A stretch of DNA of 64,000 nucleotides from NCBI GenBank assembly GCA_963791945.1, contig CAWBUD010000002.1:2418001-2482000 (forward strand). Direction: 5' to 3'. The translations under genes and the position numbers were made by a program. Shown here piece by piece: positions 17,526-24,698 of the stretch (the stretch's first letter is position 1; each line of letters opens with the position of its first letter). This stretch comes from PALSA-1003 sp963791945 (GTDB taxonomy: Bacteria > Pseudomonadota > Gammaproteobacteria > Burkholderiales > Casimicrobiaceae). The notes below the pieces were generated by a model, which was not told the origin of the DNA, searched no databases, and saw only the letters and a program-made list of their open reading frames with translations.

Positions 17526-17598
17526 GTCGTCCCCGCGCAAGCGGGGACCCAGCGACTTTGGTCCAACGACACTGGGTTCCCGCGAACGCGGGAACGAC
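17526..17598. repeat. Dispersed palindromic element, family B, copy R7
   Basis: Arms GTCGTCCCCGCGCAAGCGGG and GGTTCCCGCGAACGCGGGAA, spacer containing CTTTGGTCC. It lies between dctP and dctQ of one operon. Hairpins here could protect the dctP message and lower the level of membrane subunits relative to the binding protein, as REP sequences do in other transport operons. Confidence 0.83.
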
Positions 17599-17636
17599 GA
17601 TCCGGTGTGGCACGCGTTGGCTCGGTTGAGATCCTG

Positions 17637-18149
17637 ATGCGTCGGCTCCTCGACACCCTCTACGACGCCGCCGCTTATCTGGCGGCGTTGCTTTTGATAG
17701 GGACCCTCGCCATGGTGCTGCTCGGCATCTTCGGGCGGCTCTTCGCCTTTCAGGTGCCCGGGACCGACGCCTATGCCGGATATTGCATGGCAGGTTCGGG
17801 CTTTCTCGCGCTCGCCCATACGCTCGCGCGCGGCGAGCACATCCGCGTGAAGCTCATCCTCGAGCGCGCGGGCGTGCGCGCTCGCCGCGGCCTCGAGCTT
17901 TTCTCGCTCGCTGCGGCGTCCGTGCTCGCGATCGCGTTCGCGTACTACAGCGTGCGGCTCGCCTGGCAGTCGTACACGCTGCACGACATCTCGAGCGGGA
18001 ACGACGCGACGCCGCTGTGGATCCCGCAGCTCGCCATGGCGGCCGGCGTGGCGGTCTTCGCCATCGCCTTCGTCGATCAGTTCGTGCTCGAGCTTCGGGG
18101 AGCCCGCCCGAGCGCCCCGAAGCTCGAGGAGCCCGCGCATGTCGAATGA
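17637..18149 (+). CDS. dctQ: TRAP transporter small permease
   Basis: 170 residues with four hydrophobic segments, typical of DctQ. The RGEHIRVKLILER loop between helices 2 and 3 is a family signature. I chose ATG at 17637 (MRRLLDTLYD); a GTG ten codons upstream starts just after the palindromic repeat and is less likely. It overlaps dctM by 11 bases, so the membrane subunits are probably translated together. Confidence 0.88.
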   Translation: MRRLLDTLYDAAAYLAALLLIGTLAMVLLGIFGRLFAFQVPGTDAYAGYCMAGSGFLALAHTLARGEHIRVKLILERAGVRARRGLELFSLAAASVLAIAFAYYSVRLAWQSYTLHDISSGNDATPLWIPQLAMAAGVAVFAIAFVDQFVLELRGARPSAPKLEEPAHVE

Positions 18150-19446
18150 CCTCCTCGTCACGGTGTTGCTGATCGTCGCGCTGTTCGGGCTGCTCGGCAG
18201 CGGCGTCTGGATCGGGCTCGCGCTGGCGGGCGTCGCGTGGATCGGCATGGAGCTCTTCTCCTCCCGGCCGGCGGGCGACGCGATGGCAGTCACCATCTGG
18301 GGGACCGCGTCCTCGTGGACGCTCACCGCGCTCCCGCTGTTCGTCTGGATGGGCGAGATCCTGTTCCGCACGCGTTTGTCCGAAGACATGTTCCGCGGAC
18401 TCGCGCCGTGGCTCGAGCGCGTGCCGGGAAGGCTGCTCCACACCAACATCATCGGCTGCACCATCTTCGCCGCCGTGTCGGGCTCCTCGGCGGCGACCTG
18501 CGCCACCATCGGCAAGATGACCCTGCCCGAGCTCAGAGGCCGCGGCTATCCCGAGGACATCACCATCGGCACACTGGCCGGCGCGGGAACGCTGGGCCTG
18601 CTGATCCCTCCCTCGATCATCATGATCGTGTACGGCGTGTCGGCGAACGTGTCGATCGCTCAGCTGTTCATCGCGGGCGTGGTTCCGGGGCTCATCCTCG
18701 CTTGCCTTTTTTCCGGCTACATCATCGTCTGGGCGCTGCTCAACCCTGACAAGGTTCCTGCGATCGCGCACCAGACGACGTTGACGCAGAAACTCTACGC
18801 GTCCCGTCACCTCATCCCGGTCGTCGTGCTCATCGGTTTCGTGCTGGGGTCGATTTACGCGGGGGTGGCCACGGCGACCGAGGCTGCGGCGTTCGGCGTG
18901 GTGGGCTCGCTTGCGATCTCCGCCGCCCAAGGCTCGCTCAACTGGACCACGTTTCGCACGAGCCTTCTCGGCGCCACGCGCCTGTACTGCATGATCGCGC
19001 TGATCCTCGCCGGTGCGGCGTTTCTGACGCTGGCGATGGGCTATATCGGCCTGCCCCGGCATCTCGCGGAATGGATCACCGGGCTCGGCCTCTCGCGGCT
19101 CTCGCTCATCGTCGCGCTGATGGTCTTCTACATCATCCTCGGCTGCTTCCTCGACGGCATCTCGATGGTGGTGCTGACGATGGGCGTGATCCTGCCCACG
19201 GTGGACAAGGCCGGTATCGATCTCCTGTGGTTCGGCATTTACATCGTGCTCGTGGTCGAGATGGCGCAGGTCACGCCGCCGGTGGGATTCAATCTGTTCG
19301 TGCTGCAGGGCATGACCGGCAAGGACATCACCTGGATCGCCCGGCACACCCTGCCGATGTTCTTCCTGATGGTCGCCGCCACGCTTCTCATCTACTTCGT
19401 GCCCGGGCTGGTGAGCTTCCTCCCGCGTCACATGCGGATCGGCTGA
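18139..19446 (+). CDS. dctM: TRAP transporter large permease
   Basis: 435 residues, about 12 membrane segments. The segment GCTIFAAVSGSSAATCATIG followed by GAGTLGLLIPPSIIMIVYG is the DctM substrate-path signature, and the C-terminal VEMAQVTPPVGFNLFVLQG motif is also conserved. It uses the ion gradient to move the solute handed over by DctP. It ends exactly where xerD begins (TGA followed directly by GTG). Confidence 0.93.
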   Translation: MSNDLLVTVLLIVALFGLLGSGVWIGLALAGVAWIGMELFSSRPAGDAMAVTIWGTASSWTLTALPLFVWMGEILFRTRLSEDMFRGLAPWLERVPGRLLHTNIIGCTIFAAVSGSSAATCATIGKMTLPELRGRGYPEDITIGTLAGAGTLGLLIPPSIIMIVYGVSANVSIAQLFIAGVVPGLILACLFSGYIIVWALLNPDKVPAIAHQTTLTQKLYASRHLIPVVVLIGFVLGSIYAGVATATEAAAFGVVGSLAISAAQGSLNWTTFRTSLLGATRLYCMIALILAGAAFLTLAMGYIGLPRHLAEWITGLGLSRLSLIVALMVFYIILGCFLDGISMVVLTMGVILPTVDKAGIDLLWFGIYIVLVVEMAQVTPPVGFNLFVLQGMTGKDITWIARHTLPMFFLMVAATLLIYFVPGLVSFLPRHMRIG

Positions 19447-20394
19447 GTGGCGAAACGGGCGAGAGCGACATCCGCCGACATGGCGCGGGCGGCATCCTCC
19501 CGAGCGATGCCCCTGCTCGACGCCTTCTGCGATCTGCTGTGGTTGCAGGATGGTCTGGCAGCGACGAGTCTCGCGAGCTATCGCCGCGATCTCGCCCTGT
19601 GGGCCGACTGGCTCGAGCGCAGCGAGGGCAAGGGACTCCTGACGGCGGACCGGGGCGACGTCGAAGGCTTTCTCGCCGAACAGTTTCGCAATCGGTCCAA
19701 GGCGACCTCGATCGGGCGGCGGCTCTCTTCGCTGCGACGCTTCTACCGCATGCAAGCCGCGGCGGGTTCGATCAAGACCGATCCCACGTTGCGGGTCCGC
19801 GCGCCGAAGCTGCCGCGGCGGCTGCCGAAGAGCCTGTCCGAAGCGCAGGTGGAAGCGCTCCTCGCCGCGCCCGACACCGACACGACGCTCGGCCTGCGGG
19901 ATCGCGCGATGCTCGAGACGCTCTACGCGACGGGCCTGCGCGTATCGGAGCTGGTGGGGCTCAAGCTCTCGCAGGTAAGCTTCGACATGGGCATCGTGCG
20001 CGTCGTCGGCAAGGGCAGCAAGGAGCGCCTCGTCCCGCTGGGCGAGGAGTCGATCGTCTGGGTGAGGCGTTATCTCGCCGCGGCGCGACCCCGGCTCGTC
20101 GCGGAGGCGAAAACCGACGCGATCTTCGTCACGGCTCGCCGCGCAGCGCTTTCCCGCCAGGGGTTCTGGCAGCTCGTCAAGCGCTACGCGGTCAGGGCGG
20201 GCATCGCCCGCGCCGATCTTTCGCCGCATACGCTGCGCCACGCCTTCGCGACCCATCTTCTCAATCACGGCGCGGACCTGCGGGTCGTGCAGCTCCTGCT
20301 CGGTCATTCCGACATCACGACCACGACGATCTACACCCACGTCGCGCGGGAGCGGCTGAAGCAGCTCCACGCGCGTCATCATCCTCGCGGCTGA
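19447..20394 (+). CDS. xerD: Site-specific tyrosine recombinase XerD
   Basis: Resolves chromosome dimers at dif with XerC and FtsK. 315 residues from GTG directly after the dctM stop; ATG at 19507 (MPLLDAF) is a plausible shorter start giving the usual family length near 300. The N-terminal SAM-like domain (LAATSLASYRRDLALWADWL) is followed by the catalytic domain. Active-site residues visible, numbered from GTG: R165 (GLRVSEL), H261 and R264 (HTLRHAF), H287 (LGHSDI) and the nucleophile Y296 (TIYTHV). Its chromosomal setting and intact motifs mark it as the housekeeping enzyme, not a phage integrase. Confidence 0.9.
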   Translation: MAKRARATSADMARAASSRAMPLLDAFCDLLWLQDGLAATSLASYRRDLALWADWLERSEGKGLLTADRGDVEGFLAEQFRNRSKATSIGRRLSSLRRFYRMQAAAGSIKTDPTLRVRAPKLPRRLPKSLSEAQVEALLAAPDTDTTLGLRDRAMLETLYATGLRVSELVGLKLSQVSFDMGIVRVVGKGSKERLVPLGEESIVWVRRYLAAARPRLVAEAKTDAIFVTARRAALSRQGFWQLVKRYAVRAGIARADLSPHTLRHAFATHLLNHGADLRVVQLLLGHSDITTTTIYTHVARERLKQLHARHHPRG

Positions 20395-20496
20395 GCCGGC
20401 GCGATCGCCTCCTCCCTCGCCAGCCGAAAACATTCATGAGCGATGCGCACGACGAGATGCAGGTCCGGCTGACGGCGCTCGGTATCCTCGAGCGCC

Positions 20497-20862
20497 TCAA
20501 CTGACCGGGCGGCGCTCCCCGCGCTCGATTGCCACGCCGAGGCGCTTCGCTCCGGCGACCGGCGCGAGCTTCGCCACGCGGATCCGCACCCACGGCGAGC
20601 CGAAGTCGGCGCGCAGCACGTCGGCCAGCGCCTCCGCGAAGCGCTCGAGCAGCTTGTGCGGATGATCAGCGGCGAACGCCTGCACGCGCTTCACCACCGC
20701 GGCGTAGTCGAGCGCATCGGCGAAGTCGTCGCTGGCGAAGGCCTTTGTGGAAGGCAGCGCGAGCTCGAGGTCGATGACGAGCGGCTGGCACAGATGCCGT
20801 TCCCAGGCATAGACGCCGATGCGAGTCTCGACGCGAAGCTCCTGGACGAAGATGGTGTTCAC
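20497..20862 (-). CDS. folB: Dihydroneopterin aldolase
   Basis: 121 residues. Folate biosynthesis: 7,8-dihydroneopterin to 6-hydroxymethyl-dihydropterin and glycolaldehyde. Motifs: GVYAWERHLCQPLVIDLEL at the N-terminus, DALDYAAVVKRV, and LLERFAEALADVLR (the conserved Glu region). Family length is 115-125. It is divergent from plsY, an arrangement common in proteobacteria. It converges with xerD. Confidence 0.93.
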   Translation of the reverse strand: MNTIFVQELRVETRIGVYAWERHLCQPLVIDLELALPSTKAFASDDFADALDYAAVVKRVQAFAADHPHKLLERFAEALADVLRADFGSPWVRIRVAKLAPVAGAKRLGVAIERGERRPVS

Positions 20863-20958
20863 CGGAGGATACGGCGCTTTTTGCTAGACTCTGACGCTCG
20901 GCTCGTTTCCGCTCCGTAAGCTCGATTTACGGAAACAACGTCGATGCGCGCATTGTAG

Positions 20959-21567
20959 ATGAATACGTCGCTGGCCACGCTCGCCGTCATCGCCGGCGCC
21001 TATCTCGTCGGATCGGTCGCGTTCGCCGTCGTTGTAAGCAAGCTGTTCGGCCTGCCCGACCCGCACAGCTACGGCTCGGGCAATCCCGGCGCGACCAACG
21101 TCCTGCGCACCGGAAACAGGGCGGCCGCCATGCTGACGCTCGCGGGCGATGCCGCCAAGGGCGCGTTCGCCGTATGGCTCGCCAATCGTCTGGGCGCGAG
21201 CTGGGGGGACGCTTCGCTCGCCACTGCAGGCGCCGCCATCGCCGTGTTCCTCGGCCATCTCTTTCCGGTCTTCCATCGGTTCTCCGGCGGCAAGGGCGTG
21301 GCCACTGCGGCGGGCGTCGCATTCGCGCTCGCGTGGCAACTCGGCGTGGCGCTGCTGGTCGTCTGGCTTGTGCTCGCGCTGCTGTTCCGCATGGCGTCGC
21401 TGGCTTCGCTCGCGGCGGCGGCAGCCGCGCCGCCGCTCGGATTCTATGTTCTCGGCAACTGGCCGGAAGCCTGGGCGCTGATCCCGATCGCGTTGCTCCT
21501 CTTCTGGCGGCACCGCGCCAACATCCGGCGGCTGCTCGCCGGCAAGGAGCCGAAGTTCGGCGGCTGA
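20959..21567 (+). CDS. plsY: Glycerol-3-phosphate acyltransferase
   Basis: 202 residues, five to six membrane segments. Transfers the acyl group from acyl-phosphate to glycerol 3-phosphate, the first step of membrane phospholipid synthesis with PlsX. PlsY motifs: GSGNPGATNVLRTG near residue 37, LGHLFPVFHRFSGGKGVATAAG near residue 100, and the final arginine-rich RHRANIRRLLAGKEPK. The start ATG at 20959 leaves a 96-base divergent region to folB. Confidence 0.95.
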   Translation: MNTSLATLAVIAGAYLVGSVAFAVVVSKLFGLPDPHSYGSGNPGATNVLRTGNRAAAMLTLAGDAAKGAFAVWLANRLGASWGDASLATAGAAIAVFLGHLFPVFHRFSGGKGVATAAGVAFALAWQLGVALLVVWLVLALLFRMASLASLAAAAAAPPLGFYVLGNWPEAWALIPIALLLFWRHRANIRRLLAGKEPKFGG

Positions 21568-21598
21568 CGCCGCGCGAAGGCGGCGACCAGGCGCCGCG

Positions 21599-22633
21599 TT
21601 ACGAGCGCACGTCGGCCGCCCCGGACGCCGCGGCGGACTCGAGCGGCCAGCGCGGCTCGACCGTAAATGCGTAATCTTCGACTGCGCCACGCTCGAGTCG
21701 AAGCGCGCCGACGAGCGCGATCATCGCCCCGTTGTCGGTACAGAACTGAAGGTCCGGAAAGAACACTTCGGCGCGGCGCTTCGCCGCCGCCGCAGCGAGT
21801 TGCCGGCGCAGCGAAGCGTTGGCGCCAACGCCGCCCCCGACAACCAGACGCGTCATTCCCGTCCCGTCGAGGGCCGACATCGCCTTGATCACGAGCACGT
21901 CGACGATCGCCTCTTCGAACGCGCACGCAAGGTCGGCCCTGCGCTGCTCGGAAAGCGGCTCCTTGCGCGCGAGCGCCGAGACGGCGGTTTTCAGGCCGCT
22001 GAAGCTCAAATCGAGGTCGCCGCTGGAGAGCATCGGTCGCGGCAACGCCGCCGCGCCGCGTCGTCCCCGGATCGCAAGCTTTTCGAGTGCGGGGCCGCCG
22101 GGATAAGGCAGTCCGAGGAGCTTCGCGGTCTTGTCGAACGCTTCGCCGGCGGCGTCGTCGAGCGTTTGACCGAGCAGTGCGTAGTCGCCTACGCCGCGAA
22201 CCTCGTAGAACTCGCTGTGACCGCCCGAAACGAGCAGCGCGACGAACGGGAATCGCGGTCGCGGCGAGGTGAGAAGCGGCGAGAGCAGATGGCCTTCGAG
22301 ATGATGAACGCCGACCGCGGGCTTTCCGAGCGCGAAGGCGAGCGCATTCGCCACGCTTGCGCCGACGAGCAGCGCGCCCGCGAGGCCGGGTCCCTGGGTG
22401 AAAGCAATGCCGTCGAGATCGCCCAGGCGGCAACCTGCCTCTACGAGCACCTGCTCGGTCAACGGGACGACCCTGCGGATATGGTCGCGCGACGCAAGCT
22501 CCGGCACGACGCCGCCGTAGGCGTTGTGCATCGCCACCTGCGAGTGCAGCGCATGCGCGAGCAGACCCCTCTGACCGTCGTAGACGGCGAGCCCGGTTTC
22601 GTCGCACGAGGTTTCGATGCCCAGTACTTTCAC
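21599..22633 (-). CDS. tsaD: tRNA N6-threonylcarbamoyladenosine transferase
   Basis: 344 residues from GTG at 22633. With TsaBE it places threonylcarbamoyl on A37 of ANN-decoding tRNAs. With this start (KVLGIETSCDETG) the iron-binding histidines fall at H111 and H115 (VHHLEGH), the same numbers as in E. coli, which supports GTG over a TTG eight codons upstream. Other motifs are FTQGPGLAGALLVG and LLVSGGHSEFYEV. It is normally divergent from rpsU; here an IS element lies between them. Confidence 0.93.
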   Translation of the reverse strand: MKVLGIETSCDETGLAVYDGQRGLLAHALHSQVAMHNAYGGVVPELASRDHIRRVVPLTEQVLVEAGCRLGDLDGIAFTQGPGLAGALLVGASVANALAFALGKPAVGVHHLEGHLLSPLLTSPRPRFPFVALLVSGGHSEFYEVRGVGDYALLGQTLDDAAGEAFDKTAKLLGLPYPGGPALEKLAIRGRRGAAALPRPMLSSGDLDLSFSGLKTAVSALARKEPLSEQRRADLACAFEEAIVDVLVIKAMSALDGTGMTRLVVGGGVGANASLRRQLAAAAAKRRAEVFFPDLQFCTDNGAMIALVGALRLERGAVEDYAFTVEPRWPLESAAASGAADVRS

Positions 22634-22669
22634 GTTCGCGGCCGGCGACAGTAACAATTGAAATCGAAC

Positions 22670-22675
22670 AGTATA
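22670..22675 (-). promoter_or_regulatory. -10 element for tsaD next to the IS end
   Basis: TATACT on the minus strand, about 37 bases before the GTG start. At 17-base spacing the -35 window (22693-22698) now lies inside the left end of the IS and reads GTTTCT, so the original -35 was probably replaced by the insertion. Confidence 0.45.
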
Positions 22676-22688
22676 GCGTTCTGACTAA

Positions 22689-23787
22689 GGCCAGAAACAT
22701 ATTGCACTCCTTGCAGGAGGAGTGCGATGCAGTTTCAGCACGTCGGCCATAAGATTCGCGGGTTTTACCGGATTGCGGATTACGCCCTACGCTGGGGGAT
22801 GATCGTCCCCGACGCGCAGCGCAGGTTGGAGATTCTCGACTTCTGGCGCCGCTACGGCTTGGCGGCTACCCGCGATGCCTTCAAGGTAAGCCGGCGCACG
22901 TTGTTTGCCTGGCGAGCCAAGCTCCGAGTCGAAGGCGGCAACGTGGCCGCGTTGGTGCCGCGATCGACGGCACCAAAGCGACGGCGCCACCGGCAGTGGC
23001 CCGCAGCGGTCTGCGCCGAGATCCGGCGGCTGCGTACGGTGCACCCGAATTTGGCCAAGGAGAAACTGCACCTGCTGCTCGTGCCCTTCGCCGCCGCGGC
23101 GCAGCTGCCCTGTCCGAGCGCGCGCACCGTCGGCCGGCTGATCGCCGATGCGCCCGACAAGATGCGCAGCCACCCACGGCGCTTCGGAGCCCCCGGCAAA
23201 GCCAAGCCCATGCGCGGGACGCGGCTGCGCAAGCCCAAGCACTTCCGCGCCGAGCGCCCGGGTCATTGCGTCGGCCTCGACACCATCGAGCTGCACACCG
23301 AGGGCCAGCATCGCTACATCATCACCTGCGTCGACCTCCATTCCCATTTCGCCTGGGCTTGGGGCACCCGCAGCCATGCCAGCGCCGCCGCGGCACAGTT
23401 CTTTCGCCTCATCCAGGCCGTGTTTCCCTTCGCCATCGAAACTGTACTCACCGACAACGGCAGTGAGTTCCAGCGCTTCTTCGCCCAGGAACTCGCTCAC
23501 TTGCTGTGCTCCCACTGGCATACCTTTCCCCACACCCCCCGTATGAACGCCCATTGCGAGCGCTTCAATCGCACCGTGCAGGAAGAATGCATCGATTACC
23601 ACTACGACCTGCTCTTCCTCGACCAGCTCACCGAGTTCAATCTCGAACTGCTGCGCTGGCTGTCCTGGTACAACCTCGAGCGACCGCACTTCAGCCTCAA
23701 CACCCCGCTGCCAGGTCGCAAAACTCCACGTTTGCTCTCCCCAGTACAATTCCTCCACCAACACCACCAGTGCAATATGTGCTGGCC
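22689..23787. mobile_element. Insertion sequence with DDE integrase-type transposase
   Basis: About 1.1 kb between tsaD and rpsU. Imperfect terminal inverted repeats: left GGCCAGAAACATATTGCACT (22689-22708), right the complement of AGTGCAATATGTGCTGGCC (23769-23787). They share GGCCAG and ACATATTGCACT. It carries one transposase gene. No target duplication could be identified, so the exact ends are uncertain by a few bases. The normal neighbours tsaD and rpsU show that it entered their shared promoter region. Confidence 0.82.
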
Positions 23788-23869
23788 CGATACACGTTCT
23801 TGCCCGTTCGACCGCCGACTGTTATACTTTTGGGCTATTCACTGCTTTCCCCTTAGACAAAGGTCGCTC
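22727..23869 (+). CDS. IS transposase (rve/DDE type), no stop codon before rpsU
   Basis: Strong ribosome site CAGGAGGAG before ATG at 22727. The N-terminal helix-turn-helix (RLEILDFWRRYGLAATRDAF, VSRRTLFAWRAKL) is followed by an integrase core: first Asp in GHCVGLDTIEL, second in VLTDNGSEFQ, and the Glu in NAHCERFNRTVQEE. The C-terminal YNLERPHFSLN is typical of IS481/IS3-like enzymes. The frame passes the right inverted repeat without a stop, crosses the rpsU promoter and joins the rpsU start in frame at 23870; the combined frame is 451 codons. I end the feature at rpsU. Whether a fusion is made is unknown. Confidence 0.82.
23800..23828 (+). promoter_or_regulatory. rpsU (macromolecular synthesis operon) promoter
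   Basis: -35 TTGCCC (23800-23805), 17-base spacer, -10 TATACT (23823-23828) with an extended TG one base before it. It lies wholly outside the IS right end, by about 12 bases, so the host promoter survived the insertion. Confidence 0.7.
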
Positions 23870-24082
23870 ATGCCGGGAGTTCGCGTCCGCGAAAACGAGC
23901 CGTTCGAGGTGGCGCTCCGCCGCTTCAAGCGCACGATCGAAAAGACCGGTCTCTTGACCGAGCTCCGCGCCCGCGAGTTCTATGAGAAGCCGACGGCCGA
24001 GCGCAAGCGCAAGCTCGCTGCTGCCGTGAAGCGCCACTACAAGCGCCTGCGCAGCCAGCAACTGCCTCCAAAGCTCTACTGA
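23870..24082 (+). CDS. rpsU: 30S ribosomal protein bS21
   Basis: 70 residues: MPGVRVRENEPFEVALRRFK onward, ending with the basic tail RKLAAAVKRHYKRLRSQQLPP. A small-subunit protein needed for initiation through the anti-Shine-Dalgarno region. AAAGG lies about five bases before the ATG. It is the first gene of the rpsU-yqeY-dnaG-rpoD series. The IS transposase frame upstream is continuous with it, so N-terminally extended S21 could arise if the transposase is translated. Confidence 0.95.
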   Translation: MPGVRVRENEPFEVALRRFKRTIEKTGLLTELRAREFYEKPTAERKRKLAAAVKRHYKRLRSQQLPPKLY

Positions 24083-24102
24083 GCCATCGGCCAGATCCGG
24101 AC

Positions 24103-24129
24103 AAGGGGCGAATTGAATTCGCCCCTTTT
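24103..24129 (+). terminator. Terminator/attenuator between rpsU and yqeY
   Basis: Hairpin GGGGCGAATT / AATTCGCCCC followed by TTTT, 20 bases after the rpsU stop and just before yqeY. The E. coli operon has a partial terminator in the equivalent place, which keeps S21 expression high relative to DnaG and sigma-70. Confidence 0.85.
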
Positions 24130-24135
24130 GCTTCC

Positions 24136-24582
24136 ATGCCACTGAAGAATCGCATCACCGAGGACATGAAAGCCGCCATGCGCGCCCGCGAAGCCGCGCG
24201 CCTGTCGACGATTCGCCTTCTGTTGGCCGCGATCAAGCAGAAGGAAGTGGACGAACGCGTGGAGCTCTCGGACGCGGATGTGGTCGCCATCATCGATAAG
24301 ATGATCAAGCAGCGGCGCGAGTCCATCGCCCAGTTCGACGCCGGCGGCCGACCCGAGCTTTCAGCTGCCGAGCAAGCCGAGATCGTGGTGCTCCAGCACT
24401 ATCTCCCCGAACGGCTGTCGGACGCGGAAATCGATCGCCTGATCGGCGCCGCGATTGCCGGCGCCGGGGTCGCGGGTCCGGCGGCGATGGGCAAGGTGAT
24501 GGGGTCGCTCAAGCGCGAGCTTGCCGGCCGCGCCGACATGACCGCCGTGGCGGCGCTCGTCAAGGCTCGGCTCGCCCGTTGA
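24136..24582 (+). CDS. yqeY: GatB/YqeY domain protein
   Basis: 148 residues. The family shares the C-terminal domain of GatB, the tRNA-dependent amidotransferase subunit. Starts MPLKNRITEDMKAAMRARE; AAEQAEIVVLQHYLPERLSD and the C-terminal GKVMGSLKRELAGRADM are family hallmarks. Its exact function is unknown. It sits between rpsU and dnaG as in most betaproteobacteria. Confidence 0.93.
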   Translation: MPLKNRITEDMKAAMRAREAARLSTIRLLLAAIKQKEVDERVELSDADVVAIIDKMIKQRRESIAQFDAGGRPELSAAEQAEIVVLQHYLPERLSDAEIDRLIGAAIAGAGVAGPAAMGKVMGSLKRELAGRADMTAVAALVKARLAR

Positions 24583-24630
24583 CACGGCTGCCGGTGTCCG
24601 AGGCCGCTCCGCAGCCCGAAGAACGTCGCC

Positions 24631-24636
24631 TATAAT
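24631..24636 (+). promoter_or_regulatory. Internal promoter -10 upstream of dnaG
   Basis: Perfect TATAAT (in GCCTATAATGTG), with no good -35. The predicted start is near 24643, giving a leader of about 53 bases that begins with the stem at 24642-24698. An extra promoter before dnaG fits the known internal promoters of this operon. Confidence 0.55.
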
Positions 24637-24641
24637 GTGAG

Positions 24642-24698
24642 CATGGGCCCCGCGACCGCGGCGGTGACGGTACGTGGTCCGCGAGAGTCAGGCCCATG
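24642..24698 (+). promoter_or_regulatory. Stem-loop occluding the dnaG start codon
   Basis: CATGGGCC (24642-24649) is perfectly complementary to GGCCCATG (24691-24698), and the second arm contains the dnaG ATG (24696-24698). Inner pairs CGCGACC with GGTCCGCG (one bulge) extend the stem. In the predicted leader this would hide the start codon and weaken translation. Confidence 0.5.

Noticed and set aside
1225..17598. Palindromic repeats as a CRISPR array
   Set aside because: The copies are kilobases apart, vary in length and lie between or inside unrelated genes; no regular spacers and no cas genes.
20436..20504. 22-codon frame after xerD (MSDAHDEMQVRLTALGILER onward)
   Set aside because: No ribosome site, overlaps the end of folB, too short to support; may be a remnant.
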